In this document: in pieces, positions 1 through 8,334 of the stretch | Layout: each line of letters opens with the position of its first letter | Position numbering within the stretch: the first letter of the stretch is position 1 | Source of the DNA: Bacillota bacterium | GTDB taxonomy: Bacteria; Bacillota; Sulfobacillia; Sulfobacillales; JAIMBI01 | Direction of reading: 5' to 3' | DNA length: 42,902 bases | NCBI GenBank assembly: GCA_021846505.1 | Contig: JAJZWV010000032.1 | Location: 1-42,902 of the forward strand | Position numbers and translations under genes: made by a program | Notes under the pieces: model-generated | Told to the model about the DNA's origin: nothing | The model's input: only the letters and a program-made list of their open reading frames with translations | Database searches by the model: none

Positions 1-1
1 C

Positions 2-88
2 CGGCCCGCCCTCCGCGTCATCCTGGCGGCCCTCGACCTCCCCGAGACCATTTTTACGACCGTGCCGGCCCGCGCCGCGCCGGCTTAA
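2..88 (+). CDS. C-terminal end of an unidentified protein (partial)
   Basis: An open frame enters from the left edge and ends at TAA (86-88), giving about 28 residues with the tail LPETIFTTVPARAAPA. The codons look protein-like (hydrophobic LRVILAALDL followed by a short basic/alanine tail). Tails of this general style occur at the ends of some transposases, but I cannot assign a family from 28 residues. No hairpin with a T-run follows the stop. Confidence 0.35.
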   Translation, partial: RPALRVILAALDLPETIFTTVPARAAPA

Positions 89-667
89 AATTCGCGTCGT
101 GCGCCCCGTCGACGTGCGGAAGACGTGTATAAAGCCCCGGTTATGTTCTAGGCAATCCCGAACGGTGTCAAGGGACTATAGGTGAGAAATTCTAGGCTGT
201 TTGACCGGAATTCCGGCCAGTTGCCCCAGATTCGATGGCCGCGGAAGGGCGCACTGCGTCAAGCGGCCGCATAGGAACGGGTCCACAACCACCGGGTTTT
301 TAGGGCAGGCGCCCTGGCGGGCTTGGCGGTGGGGGCCCAGTCGGGTCTATCCGCCACATCCACGTGCCGCTGAGAACATGGGTGCGAGCGTCACCCGGAC
401 GACCCCCGAATTGGCCGCGGCGCCGGGGGCGCCCAGCGAAGGCGCTCAGCGGCACCACACCGAGTGGCCCGCACCACGACATGGCTGCCGGGAGACGGCC
501 GGATTGGCATATTGAGGACGGGGCGTTGCCGCCAGCTTGGCATGGAATGCGCGGCGGGGCATCCCGCGCCGCGCTGTCGGGGTACGCCGTCAAGATGCGG
601 CTCCGCTGTGCGGAATAGCCCCCACGACCCGGAGTGGTGAGCGGGCCGGCCTTGATTGTCCCGCCGG
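89..667. other. Gene-poor stretch, nothing recognised
   Basis: About 580 bases between the partial left-edge gene and the end of the glycerate kinase gene. Open frames here are short, overlap each other on both strands and have the arginine/proline/glycine-rich composition of random high-GC frames. I see no ribosome binding site leading into a convincing protein, and no clear insertion-sequence ends or intrinsic terminator. Confidence 0.5.
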
Positions 668-1738
668 CTAGCGGGCCCACCGTGAGAGCCACTGCCCCAT
701 ATGAAAGGCGGACTCCTGTGCCCAGTGCGCGCTCTGAGCCATGGCGTCCGCCCGGGTTCGGGGAGCCAAGGTGAGCGGAAACGCTGCCGCTAACCCGGCG
801 GCGTAAGCCGCCTGCATGGCGGCGGCCGATCCAAACTCTCCCACCAAGGCCACGGCGGGGACCCCGCGGGCACGCGCATGCGCTAGCACCGTCCCGACCA
901 CCTTGCCGTCCAGGGAGGATTCATCCAGCCGGCCCTCGCCCGTCACGACTACGTCCGCGACGTCGAGCCAGTCGTCCAGGTGGACCACGCCCGCCACGGC
1001 CTCGGCGCCGGGCACCAGCTGCGCGCCAAGAGCCGCGAGGGCCATGCCGGCACCCCCGGCGGCTCCCGCGCCAGGCTGCTGGCGCAGCGGCCGGCCGGCT
1101 GCCGCTTCCAGTGCGGCGCCGAGATCGTCCACCGCTGTGGCGAGCGCGGGCAATTCGTCGGGCGCCACGCCCTTTTGGGGCCCATAGCGATACACCGCGC
1201 CGCGCGGCCCCGTGGCCGGCACCATCGCGTCACACCAAGCGGTCAGGGGCACCGGAAAGGGTGGCAGGCGAAGGGCCGACCCCTGGGCAACGCCCAACGC
1301 CTGCAGCAGCCCCCACCCCCCATCCGTGCTGCCGGTGCCCCCGAGGCCAATCCACACGCGCCGGGCTCCCCCCGTGATGGCAGCAGCCAGCATGTCGCCC
1401 AAGCCGGCGCTGGTGGTGGACGCCGCCGACCGCGGGCGACGGGCTTCGGGCACGAAGCCGGGCCCCTCGGCAGCCTCCATCACCCAGGTGCCGTCGCGCA
1501 GCACCAGCACCTCCGCCATCCGGTGTCGCCCGTAGGCATCGTGCGCCGGCACGCGGACCCATCGGCCGCCGAGCGCGGCCTGCACGACCGCCGCGGTGCC
1601 CTCGCCTCCATCCGCCAGCGGGCAGCCAATCACCTCCACGCCGGCGAGCGCGCGCCGCAAGCCCGCGGCCACCGCGCTGGCAAACCGCTGCTGGCTGAGG
1701 GCGCCTTTGAGTGCATCCGGAGCCACCAGCACCCGCAC
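668..1738 (-). CDS. Glycerate kinase (GlxK/GarK family)
   Basis: Phosphorylates glycerate, normally to 2-phosphoglycerate in this family (type 2 glycerate kinase), feeding lower glycolysis; cytosolic. The protein of about 356 residues has the usual family length. It shows the N-terminal APDALKG motif (residues 6-12), ADGGEGT (about 42-48), a glycine-rich GLGGTGSTDGG stretch near the middle and TGEGRLDESS towards the C-terminus. I chose the GTG at 1738 rather than the ATG at 1786 because GGAAGGAGGA lies 6 bases before it, while the ATG has no Shine-Dalgarno sequence. It is the last gene of the minus-strand operon, 57 bases after the aconitase X small subunit. Together with the reductase at 4873-5733 it suggests a route through tartronate semialdehyde and glycerate, but the substrate entering the pathway is unknown. 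Confidence 0.9.
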   Translation of the reverse strand: MRVLVAPDALKGALSQQRFASAVAAGLRRALAGVEVIGCPLADGGEGTAAVVQAALGGRWVRVPAHDAYGRHRMAEVLVLRDGTWVMEAAEGPGFVPEARRPRSAASTTSAGLGDMLAAAITGGARRVWIGLGGTGSTDGGWGLLQALGVAQGSALRLPPFPVPLTAWCDAMVPATGPRGAVYRYGPQKGVAPDELPALATAVDDLGAALEAAAGRPLRQQPGAGAAGGAGMALAALGAQLVPGAEAVAGVVHLDDWLDVADVVVTGEGRLDESSLDGKVVGTVLAHARARGVPAVALVGEFGSAAAMQAAYAAGLAAAFPLTLAPRTRADAMAQSAHWAQESAFHMGQWLSRWAR

Positions 1739-1795
1739 CGGCGCTCCTCCTTCCCGTGACGGCTCCTGACGGCTCCGGCGCGCCATAAGAGGCGG

Positions 1796-2227
1796 CTACC
1801 GGGCGGCGATGGCCAGCTGGCGCTCCGCCGGGCGGAGCGCGGCCCACATTCCACTTTTCAGCTTATCCCAGTCCGCCGCCAGGATCCCGTCGGCAATGGG
1901 CACCCCGGCCATCACCGCGCCGTGCACCATCACCGAGTTGGCAATGCCAAACACAAACGCCAGCGGGGCCAGACCTCGCGACTGAAGGTCAAAAAACGCC
2001 CAGCCGGCGGCCACCCCGCCCTTGGCCGTGGGGAACGCCACGATGTGGCCTGCCAGCTTCTCTCCAAAGAGACTGTGAGCCCGGCGCGTGACGATCCCGG
2101 TGCTGCGGTCCAAGTCATACCGCGGGCTGAACCCGTCGGACGCCACCAGCAGCGGGCCCTCGACCGTGCGCCCATACGCGCGCGCCAGGAGCACGACCTG
2201 CGGATTGCCGTCACTCCGCGCCGTCAT
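1796..2227 (-). CDS. Aconitase X swivel-domain (small) subunit, DUF126
   Basis: Small subunit of a two-gene aconitase X-type (AcnX) dehydratase; in characterised AcnX enzymes the swivel domain closes over the active site and supplies a catalytic serine. The 143-residue protein has the swivel layout with conserved blocks LVASDGFSPRYD (about 28-39), FPTAKGGVAAGW (65-76) and a GAVMAGVPIADG-type tail. In characterised members the middle block is P-x-G-R-G-S-S/C; here the serine is replaced (KGGVAAG), so this is a divergent subfamily. The ATG at 2227 overlaps the large-subunit stop by 4 bases (ATGA), so the two are translationally coupled. The longer upstream frame has no support as coding sequence. 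Confidence 0.8.
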   Translation of the reverse strand: MTARSDGNPQVVLLARAYGRTVEGPLLVASDGFSPRYDLDRSTGIVTRRAHSLFGEKLAGHIVAFPTAKGGVAAGWAFFDLQSRGLAPLAFVFGIANSVMVHGAVMAGVPIADGILAADWDKLKSGMWAALRPAERQLAIAAR

Positions 2228-3465
2228 GTGGTCAGCCTCCCCGCAATGGCAGCCGCGACGCAGTCCGCGGTCCGCCGCAAGATCGGCTGATACGGGTACG
2301 CCCCCACAATGTTGGCCAACTTCGTGGAGTTGGTGACGACGGTGTGCCAGCCATTTTCGCGCTGCAGCCGGTCGATGGTCATCAGGTAGAAGCACACCCC
2401 CGTCAGCACCAGCCCTCCGGCCTGCTCAATAGTGCGGATGTAGCCCAATTGCTGCGCCCACTGGTAATACGCGTGATTGGTGGTCACCAGGAGCCGGGTG
2501 TGACCGTGCACGCGGCGCCCCTCCAAGAGGCTCGCCAGGCGGCCCAATTCATACAGGGACTGCTGGGGCCCGCTGAACACCACCAGATCCACGTCCGCCC
2601 CCGCTTGGTTGGCGCCAAAGGAGGCGTACACCTCCTCCAGCTCTCGCGCGCCCACCGTGAGCGTGCGCCGGGCGGCCGCGGGATTCATCGCGGCCCACTC
2701 CGGCGTCACATCCCTGGCGCCAAACAGGGCAATGGACCCGTAGCTGGCCAGCGCGGCCGCCAGATGCTTCAGCTGGTCCGCCGTGCGAGTGAGCTTGGGC
2801 GCCAGCCCGTCGAAGAAGGGGACCTCCCAATAGCTCTGCGACTGCCGGCCGACCCATGCCCCCAGGGCTCCCCAGTCCGCGTAGTCGTCCAGGCGCACTT
2901 GCACGTCCACCCGCGTGCTGGCTTGGCGGTGCTGGTCTAAGTGGTACCCGAAGGCGGGAACCCGCCCGGTGATGCCCGCCGCCAGCGCGGCGGGCCCGGC
3001 CTCAAAGTTGGACCGGCCCCCCAGCACGCTGTTGGCAAAGCACACGGCGCCCGTGTCGCCCCACGCCAGATGCTCCCCCACGTGCGGCTGGTATACGCTT
3101 TGATAGTTGATGCAGGTATCGACGTTCATGACACCCAAGGCAGCGAGCTGCCGGCGCAGCACGGCCTGCCGCTCGACGAGCGCGAGGTCTTGGTGCAGCG
3201 CCGCCGCGTGGGCGGGGTCGGTAAATCCCGCGTTGAGGGTGGTGGGCACCACCACGTGGGCCCCGTGGTCCACGAGGCGCTGTGCAAACGCCAGGCCCGC
3301 TTCGCCCATCACCTCCATGTCAGCGACGACGTGGGCATTGGAGATGGGGACCAGGCGCTCGGCGCCAAAGTATTCTCCCACCGCCACCTGATACCCCATC
3401 GCCCACTGGGGACCCTCACCGCACTGCCCGGCCAGCATCTGCTCTTCCTGCACACTGAGCTCCAT
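2224..3465 (-). CDS. Aconitase X catalytic (large) subunit, DUF521
   Basis: Catalytic subunit of an AcnX-type hydro-lyase. Known relatives are cis-3-hydroxy-L-proline dehydratase and archaeal mevalonate 5-phosphate dehydratase; the substrate here is unknown. The protein of about 413 residues keeps the family landmarks: MNVDTCINY (about 113-121, canonical TCTPY), AWGDTGAVCFANSVLGG (134-150), GYHLDQHR (173-180), a late TGVCFY (355-360) and TNSTK (378-382). Cysteines 118, 358 and 402 fit the three iron-sulfur ligands of AcnX. The ATG at 3465 has GGGGAG 6 bases upstream; an ATG two codons earlier abuts the Shine-Dalgarno and is less likely. It follows the MFS gene by 67 bases and overlaps the small subunit. 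Confidence 0.87.
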   Translation of the reverse strand: MELSVQEEQMLAGQCGEGPQWAMGYQVAVGEYFGAERLVPISNAHVVADMEVMGEAGLAFAQRLVDHGAHVVVPTTLNAGFTDPAHAAALHQDLALVERQAVLRRQLAALGVMNVDTCINYQSVYQPHVGEHLAWGDTGAVCFANSVLGGRSNFEAGPAALAAGITGRVPAFGYHLDQHRQASTRVDVQVRLDDYADWGALGAWVGRQSQSYWEVPFFDGLAPKLTRTADQLKHLAAALASYGSIALFGARDVTPEWAAMNPAAARRTLTVGARELEEVYASFGANQAGADVDLVVFSGPQQSLYELGRLASLLEGRRVHGHTRLLVTTNHAYYQWAQQLGYIRTIEQAGGLVLTGVCFYLMTIDRLQRENGWHTVVTNSTKLANIVGAYPYQPILRRTADCVAAAIAGRLTT

Positions 3466-3532
3466 CGCCATCTCCCCTTGCTCGCCTGATGATCCGCCCG
3501 ACCTTTCGTCGCGACAGCGCCTGGCCGTCTCC

Positions 3533-4783
3533 CTACGCCTCCACCACCTCAGCGATGGCACTGTCCACCTTGAGGTCTCGGCGGGCATCGCGGGCCAGCC
3601 ACACCAGCAGCGAGGCGGCAAGCAGCGAAGCCGGCAGGACGTACATGGCAGTCTGGAAGCCGTAGTGCTGTGCGAGGAACCCTCCGGTCACCGGCCCCAG
3701 CACCGCTCCCAGCTCCGCCCCAAACAGGGCAATGCCGAACGCCGTGCCAGAAATCATGGGATTGGTGGTGTCGGTCACCAAGGCGATGGCCGTCGGAATG
3801 TACGCCCCAAAAATGCCGCCGAGCGCAATCAGGACAAACAGGGCCACCGGGGAGGACGCCTGGGTAAACGCCAGCAGCAGCACCGCCGAACCCATGGCCA
3901 GAAAGCTGATGGCCTTGACCCGCCCAATGCGGTCCGCCACCACCCCGCTCAGCATCAGGCCCACCGTAATGCCGCCAAACAGCACGGCCGACAGCAGGCC
4001 GCCGCTCACAAAGGACATGTGGCGCACATGGATCACATACTCCGGGATCCATGCACCGGCCATCCAGAACGTAAAGTTATACAGGCCGTGCAGCACGAAC
4101 ACCACCCACACATTGCGCTTGCGCCACACGTCCTTGAGCCGGGGCACTACGCCGCCGCTCATCGCCATGGCCTCTTGATAGCCCGGCGTCTCGGTCCGGG
4201 GCCGCTCCTTGACGTACTTGAGGAGCAGCACGCCGCACAGCACCGAGAGGCCCCCGCTCACGGGCCACGGCGACTGCCAGCCCCAGCGCGCCGCCATCAA
4301 GGTGGCCATGACAATCCCCAAGAGGGTGCCCAAGCTGTAGCCGGTTTCCCAGAAGGCCAGGGCTTTGCCGCGCTTGGCATAGGGATACGTCTCACTGACC
4401 CAGGCGGCGCCGGTAGGATACTGAAAGCCTTCAAACACCCCGGTGCCGATCCGGATAGCGGCCAGCACCGGCACGGATGACGCCAGCGCGGTGAGCCCCG
4501 TGACCGTCCCAAAGCCCACCACCGATCGGCCGACCACTTTCTTGCGCCCCACGCGGTCCGACAGCAGGCCGCCCACGAAGGTCGACAGATAGCCCACAAA
4601 AAATAGCGACACAATGCCGCCAGCGGCGGTAAGCGACAGATGGAAAAACGGGATCATCAGCGGCAGGAGCGGGCCGATTAAGCCCCGGTCGATGAAGTTA
4701 AAGATCCAGCTGACCCAGTTCCAGAGCAAAACTTGGCGCGCGTAGCCATTCCAGTCGGCACTCTGCTTGTAGTGCACGGCCAT
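3533..4783 (-). CDS. MFS transporter (anion:cation symporter-like)
   Basis: Inner-membrane major facilitator carrier of 416 residues with about 12 hydrophobic segments. The loop between segments 2 and 3 carries the MFS signature GGLLSDRVGRKK (about 72-83), repeated in the second half as GVVADRIGRVKA. The start is supported by GGGAGGGA 6 bases before the ATG. Its place between the reductase and the dehydratase genes suggests it imports the operon's substrate, probably an organic or sugar acid as for many ACS-family carriers. Specificity cannot be read from sequence. Confidence 0.88.
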   Translation of the reverse strand: MAVHYKQSADWNGYARQVLLWNWVSWIFNFIDRGLIGPLLPLMIPFFHLSLTAAGGIVSLFFVGYLSTFVGGLLSDRVGRKKVVGRSVVGFGTVTGLTALASSVPVLAAIRIGTGVFEGFQYPTGAAWVSETYPYAKRGKALAFWETGYSLGTLLGIVMATLMAARWGWQSPWPVSGGLSVLCGVLLLKYVKERPRTETPGYQEAMAMSGGVVPRLKDVWRKRNVWVVFVLHGLYNFTFWMAGAWIPEYVIHVRHMSFVSGGLLSAVLFGGITVGLMLSGVVADRIGRVKAISFLAMGSAVLLLAFTQASSPVALFVLIALGGIFGAYIPTAIALVTDTTNPMISGTAFGIALFGAELGAVLGPVTGGFLAQHYGFQTAMYVLPASLLAASLLVWLARDARRDLKVDSAIAEVVEA

Positions 4784-4872
4784 CGTTTGTCCCTCCCGTG
4801 TGTGTCGCGCGGACGCCTGGGAACCCAGAACCGACCCCTGACAGCGGGAAGCCTCCTCACGCCTTTCTCGCG

Positions 4873-5733
4873 CTAGGACGGCAACTTGAAAATGGCCCCT
4901 AAGTCCAGATCTCCGTCCCCTGCCTGCACGCTTTGCTCATACCAGTGCAGGCTGCCCGCGGTGGTGGGCACGTCGAGGCCCGCCCGCTTGGCAGCCGCCA
5001 GCGCCAAGTGCAGGTCCTTGAGCGCCAGGCTGCCTTTGAATCCGAGGGAGTAGTCCTCCTGCAGAGCCCGCGCCACCGTGTTGTTCAGCTGCCAGCTGTC
5101 GGCTGCCGTCTGCCGCATGACGTGCAGCAGCGCCTCGGTGCTGGCGCCGCTCTGCGCGGCCAGCCGGTACGCTTCAAAAGCGGCCGCTAGGTTGGCGCAG
5201 GTGGCGATATTGTTGGCCAGCTTTACGACCTGCCCGGAGCCGAGCGGCCCGCAGTGCAGCACCTCACTGCCCAGCAAGTCGAAGAGCCACCGGGCGCGGT
5301 CGACCTGCGCTGGCTCCCCGCCGGCCAAGATGATGAGTTCGCCTTTGCCGGCCGCCCAGGTGCCTTTGCCGACGGGCCCGTCGATAAGCTCCACGCCGTA
5401 CTGCGCCAGCTCCTGAGCGCACGCCTGATCCGTTTCCGGGCCGGTGGTGCTCATGTCCACCACCATGGTGCCGGCCCGCGCGTGGGGGCCGATTCCGCCG
5501 TCCCCCAGCAGCACCGCCCGGACCACATCGGGATGGGGCAGCATGCACACAATCCACTGGCACTGCTGAGCCACCTCAGCCGGCGATTCGACGGCCCGCT
5601 GGAACTCTCCGCGCTTAGCCGGGTCGACGTCAAAGGCCACCACCGGCACAGCGACGTCCTCCAGGTGATGCGCCATCAAGGCGCCCATGGCGCCGAGGCC
5701 TACAAATCCGACTGCGGGATGCTGTTCTGTCAC
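4873..5733 (-). CDS. 3-hydroxyisobutyrate dehydrogenase-family reductase (tartronate semialdehyde reductase-like)
   Basis: Beta-hydroxyacid dehydrogenase of about 286 residues using NAD(P). The Rossmann motif GFVGLGAMG lies at residues 9-17, the substrate-loop equivalent DGPVGKG at about 118-124, and the catalytic lysine at K171 in GSGQVVKLANN. The usual DAPVSGG substrate motif is altered, so substrate choice among tartronate semialdehyde, 3-hydroxyisobutyrate, threonate and similar compounds is open; the glycerate kinase at the end of the operon favours tartronate semialdehyde to glycerate. I chose the GTG at 5733 because AGGAG lies 8 bases before it; that Shine-Dalgarno overlaps the end of the aldehyde dehydrogenase gene, whose stop is 11 bases upstream. 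Confidence 0.85.
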   Translation of the reverse strand: MTEQHPAVGFVGLGAMGALMAHHLEDVAVPVVAFDVDPAKRGEFQRAVESPAEVAQQCQWIVCMLPHPDVVRAVLLGDGGIGPHARAGTMVVDMSTTGPETDQACAQELAQYGVELIDGPVGKGTWAAGKGELIILAGGEPAQVDRARWLFDLLGSEVLHCGPLGSGQVVKLANNIATCANLAAAFEAYRLAAQSGASTEALLHVMRQTAADSWQLNNTVARALQEDYSLGFKGSLALKDLHLALAAAKRAGLDVPTTAGSLHWYEQSVQAGDGDLDLGAIFKLPS

Positions 5734-5744
5734 GCTTTCCACTC

Positions 5745-7181
5745 CTATTCCTGCTCCAGCGGCATCCGCCGCCACTGGATTGATTTTTGCCGGCTGAGTT
5801 CGGCCAGCACTTCCGCGCCGTATCCGTATCCCAGTCCGCTGGCGCCAAACGGCTCTGATGCCGCGCCCGGAGCCTTGCCGCGCCGGGTGTTGATTTTCAC
5901 CATGCCAGCCTTCAGGCCTTCAATGGCGCGAAGGACATGGTTGGCATCGTTGGTACACACGACCGCCGCCAGGCCGTAGGTGGAGTCGTTGGCCAGGGCG
6001 ATGGCGTCGTCGAACGTGTCGAAGGGAACCAGCGGGGCGACGGGGCCAAACGTCTCGCTGCGCATCAGCAGGCTCTGCCCTTGCTCCGGGAGAACCATCA
6101 CGGTCGGCGGAAAGAAGTATCCCGGCCGCGCCAGCCGCTGGCCGCCAGCCAGGATGGCCGCCCCATGGGCCACGGCATCCGCTATATGAGATTGCACCGT
6201 CGACAGCTGCAGGTCATCCACCAGCGGCCCCAAGTCCACGCCTTCCTCGCGGCCATCGCCCAAGGAGAGATCCTCGGTCACCGCCACCAGCTCACTCACG
6301 AATTGGTCAAAGATGGCGCGGTGAACAAACACCCGCTCGGTGGAGGTGCAAATCTGCCCGCTGTTGGCAAAGCACGAGTCCGCCACCAGCCGGGCGGCCG
6401 CCGGCACGTTGACGCCGTCGTCCACGATAAAGGCATCTTTGCCACCCAGCTCGAGAATTGCCTAGCGGGTGCGCTCGCCGCAGATTTTGCCTATGTGGTG
6501 GCCGGTGCGCACGCTGCCAACAAACATCACCACGTCGACCTGGCAGCTCTGCACCAGCGCCTCTCCGGTATGGGCCCCATCACCCAGCACGACATTCAGC
6601 ACGCCGGGCGGCAGGTGGTCAAACGCCTGGGCCGCCATCCGCAGCAGCGAGAGCGGCGTCTTTTCCGACGGCTTGGCCACCACGGTGTTGCCCACAGCCA
6701 AGTTGGGTGCCAGCGTCTCCATCGCCACCTGCAGCGGGAAGTTCCAGGGGACTATGCACGCCGCGATGCCCCGCGGCTCCCAGCGCTGGAACACCAGCTC
6801 GTCAGCGGGGGCCCCTTGGGACCCCGATCGATAGTGCACCGCCAACTCCGCAAATTGCTCCAGCCAGCTGGCCGCGCCCAGCACCTCAGCGTGAGCCTGG
6901 GCCACGGGCTTGCCGTTTTCCTCCGTCAGCACATCGGCCAATTCTCCTGCCTGCTCCCGGATCCGCGCGGCCGCACGCAGCAGCAGTGGGCGCCGGCCCG
7001 AGGGGCCCAGCGCACGCCACGCGGGCCCCGCCGCCTCCGCCGCGGCTACCGCGGCGGCCACATCCTCGGCCGTGCCGACCGGAATTTCCGCCACCACCGC
7101 CTCCGTGGCCGGATTAGTGATGGGCAGGCCGATCGCCCCCGTGCTGGGCCGTAGCGCCCCCGCAATCCAGTGCTTCTCCAC
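5745..7181 (-). pseudogene. NAD(P)-dependent aldehyde dehydrogenase, interrupted by an in-frame TAG
   Basis: First gene of the operon; as an intact frame it would be 478 residues, normal for the ALDH superfamily, oxidising an aldehyde to its acid. It has PWNFPLQ (residues 145-151), AKPSEKTP (169-176), the nucleotide-binding FVGSVRTG (220-227), LELGGK with the general base E244, and the nucleophile C278 in NSGQICTS. The Glu-to-Cys spacing of 34 is canonical. A single TAG codon (6462-6464, codon 240) lies between CGERTR and AILELGGK, with both sides in the same frame and no other damage. The GTG start at 7181 has GGAGAGGG 6 bases upstream. Either a recent nonsense mutation, a sequencing error, or readthrough. 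The N-terminal half alone lacks both catalytic residues. Confidence 0.88.
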
Positions 7182-7194
7182 TTCAATCCCTCTC

Positions 7195-7252
7195 CGTTCT
7201 ATAGGACGACTATAGACGTCCTATCCATGACGCGCAAGACACTCTTTTAAAT
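7195..7252 (-). promoter_or_regulatory. Promoter and operator of the AcnX/glycerate kinase operon
   Basis: On the minus strand TTGCGC is followed after 17 bases by TATAGT, a good -35/-10 pair about 30 bases upstream of the aldehyde dehydrogenase start. The inverted repeat ATAGGACG-N8-CGTCCTAT (7201-7224) has the -10 box exactly in its 8-base spacer, as expected for a repressor site. The central GACTATAGAC also resembles the small GT-n-TA-n-AC-type palindromes bound by HutC-type GntR regulators. The divergent GntR gene is the obvious candidate to bind here (inference). Confidence 0.6.
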
Positions 7253-7279
7253 ATCTTTGTGGAAGCCGCCACTGGCGCT

Positions 7280-7293
7280 GGTGTTCGGACACC
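7280..7293. promoter_or_regulatory. Short inverted repeat in the divergent promoter region
   Basis: GGTGT-TCGG-ACACC is a perfect 5-bp inverted repeat with a 4-base centre, located between the two divergent promoters and about 150 bases before the GntR start. It could be a second regulator site or a leader hairpin. Confidence 0.3.
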
Positions 7294-7442
7294 GATTCGG
7301 CTAGGTGTATCTTGATGGGGGGATACGCTCATGCGCCTGGCCGGCCAGGCCCCCGGGGCAGTCGAATGCCAGAGAGCGCTCCCGCATCAGCCAGGGCAGG
7401 AGCGTGCAAGCCCGAAAAAGCCCGAAGAGAGAAGGTCAGGCA

Positions 7443-8204
7443 ATGAATGTCGACCGGAACAGCTCGCTCCCGCTCTACCGGCAAATTGCCGCCAGCTTGC
7501 GGCAGCGCATCGACACCGGCGTGCTGCCTCCGGGATCTCGCTTCCCCAATGAAGAAGCGCTGCGGCAGCACTATGGGACAAGCCGAATCACGATCCGGAA
7601 TGCCATTCAGCTGCTCGCCGACGACGGGTTGGTGGAGAAGCACCATGGCAAGGGGACATATGTGCGGAACGACGTCGTGGCGATGGAGATGGGGGCGCTG
7701 CAGGGGTTTTATGGGGCGCTGCGCCGCACGGGAGCGGCGGTCACCACGGAGCTCTTGACGTGCGACACCGCGTCGCCGCCGGCGGAGCTGGCACGGGCCC
7801 TGGCTATCCCTGCCGGGACCCCGGTGCGGCGGCTGGAGCGGCTGTACCGAGTGAACCAGCGCCCGCTGGCGCTGACCACCAGCTATCTGTGGGCCAACGT
7901 AGCGGTGACGTTCGACCAGGCCGCCTCGACCACGGTGTACGGCTTGCTGGCCGCCCACCTGCCGCTGAACCTGAAAGAGGCTCGCTGGTCAATTTTTGCC
8001 GAGGCAGCTTCACCGCGCCATCGCGAGGTGCTGTCAGTGCCCGGCGGCTCGCCGCTGCTAGGCATGTCGCGCACAACCCTCTCCGAAGACGACGTGCCGC
8101 GCGAGCACACCGTGCACCACATCGTGGCGACCCTCTACCAGCTGCACCTCACCGTGCCGCGAGACGCGCGCCCGCTCGACGACGATTTCCTCATTCCTCA
8201 GTAG
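7443..8204 (+). CDS. GntR-family transcriptional regulator, HutC/UTRA subfamily
   Basis: DNA-binding regulator of 253 residues. Residues about 7-73 form the GntR winged helix-turn-helix (PLYRQIAASLRQRI ... SRITIRNAIQLLADDGLVEKHHGKGTYV), and residues about 90-235 fit the UTRA ligand-binding domain with the RLERLYRVNQRPLAL segment and a C-terminal HHIVATLYQ strand. The ATG at 7443 has AGAAGG 7 bases upstream; upstream residues of the same frame are not protein-like. It is transcribed away from the AcnX operon across a 261-base promoter region, so it most likely senses the operon's substrate or an intermediate and controls that operon and itself. Confidence 0.9.
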   Translation: MNVDRNSSLPLYRQIAASLRQRIDTGVLPPGSRFPNEEALRQHYGTSRITIRNAIQLLADDGLVEKHHGKGTYVRNDVVAMEMGALQGFYGALRRTGAAVTTELLTCDTASPPAELARALAIPAGTPVRRLERLYRVNQRPLALTTSYLWANVAVTFDQAASTTVYGLLAAHLPLNLKEARWSIFAEAASPRHREVLSVPGGSPLLGMSRTTLSEDDVPREHTVHHIVATLYQLHLTVPRDARPLDDDFLIPQ

Positions 8205-8334
8205 TGTCTGCGGGCTCTGGCGAAGCGCTGCCGCTCCGCTCCGCTCTCTCACGCCGACCACGCTGAGTCCCGACAGGGCTCATCGGGGCAACGCGACCTC
8301 TAGATGCCGGAAGACCCCCGCAGGTAGTGGCCGC

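Noticed and set aside
1739-1786. ATG at 1786 as start of the glycerate kinase
   Set aside because: It lacks a ribosome binding site and adds 16 non-homologous residues before the family's APDALKG block; the GTG at 1738 is well placed.
3665-4480. A 271-codon plus-strand open frame
   Set aside because: Histidine/glutamine/arginine-rich antisense shadow of the MFS transporter gene.
5937-7154. A 405-codon plus-strand open frame opposite the aldehyde dehydrogenase
   Set aside because: It is the antisense shadow of a recognisable ALDH; high-GC coding regions commonly create such frames.
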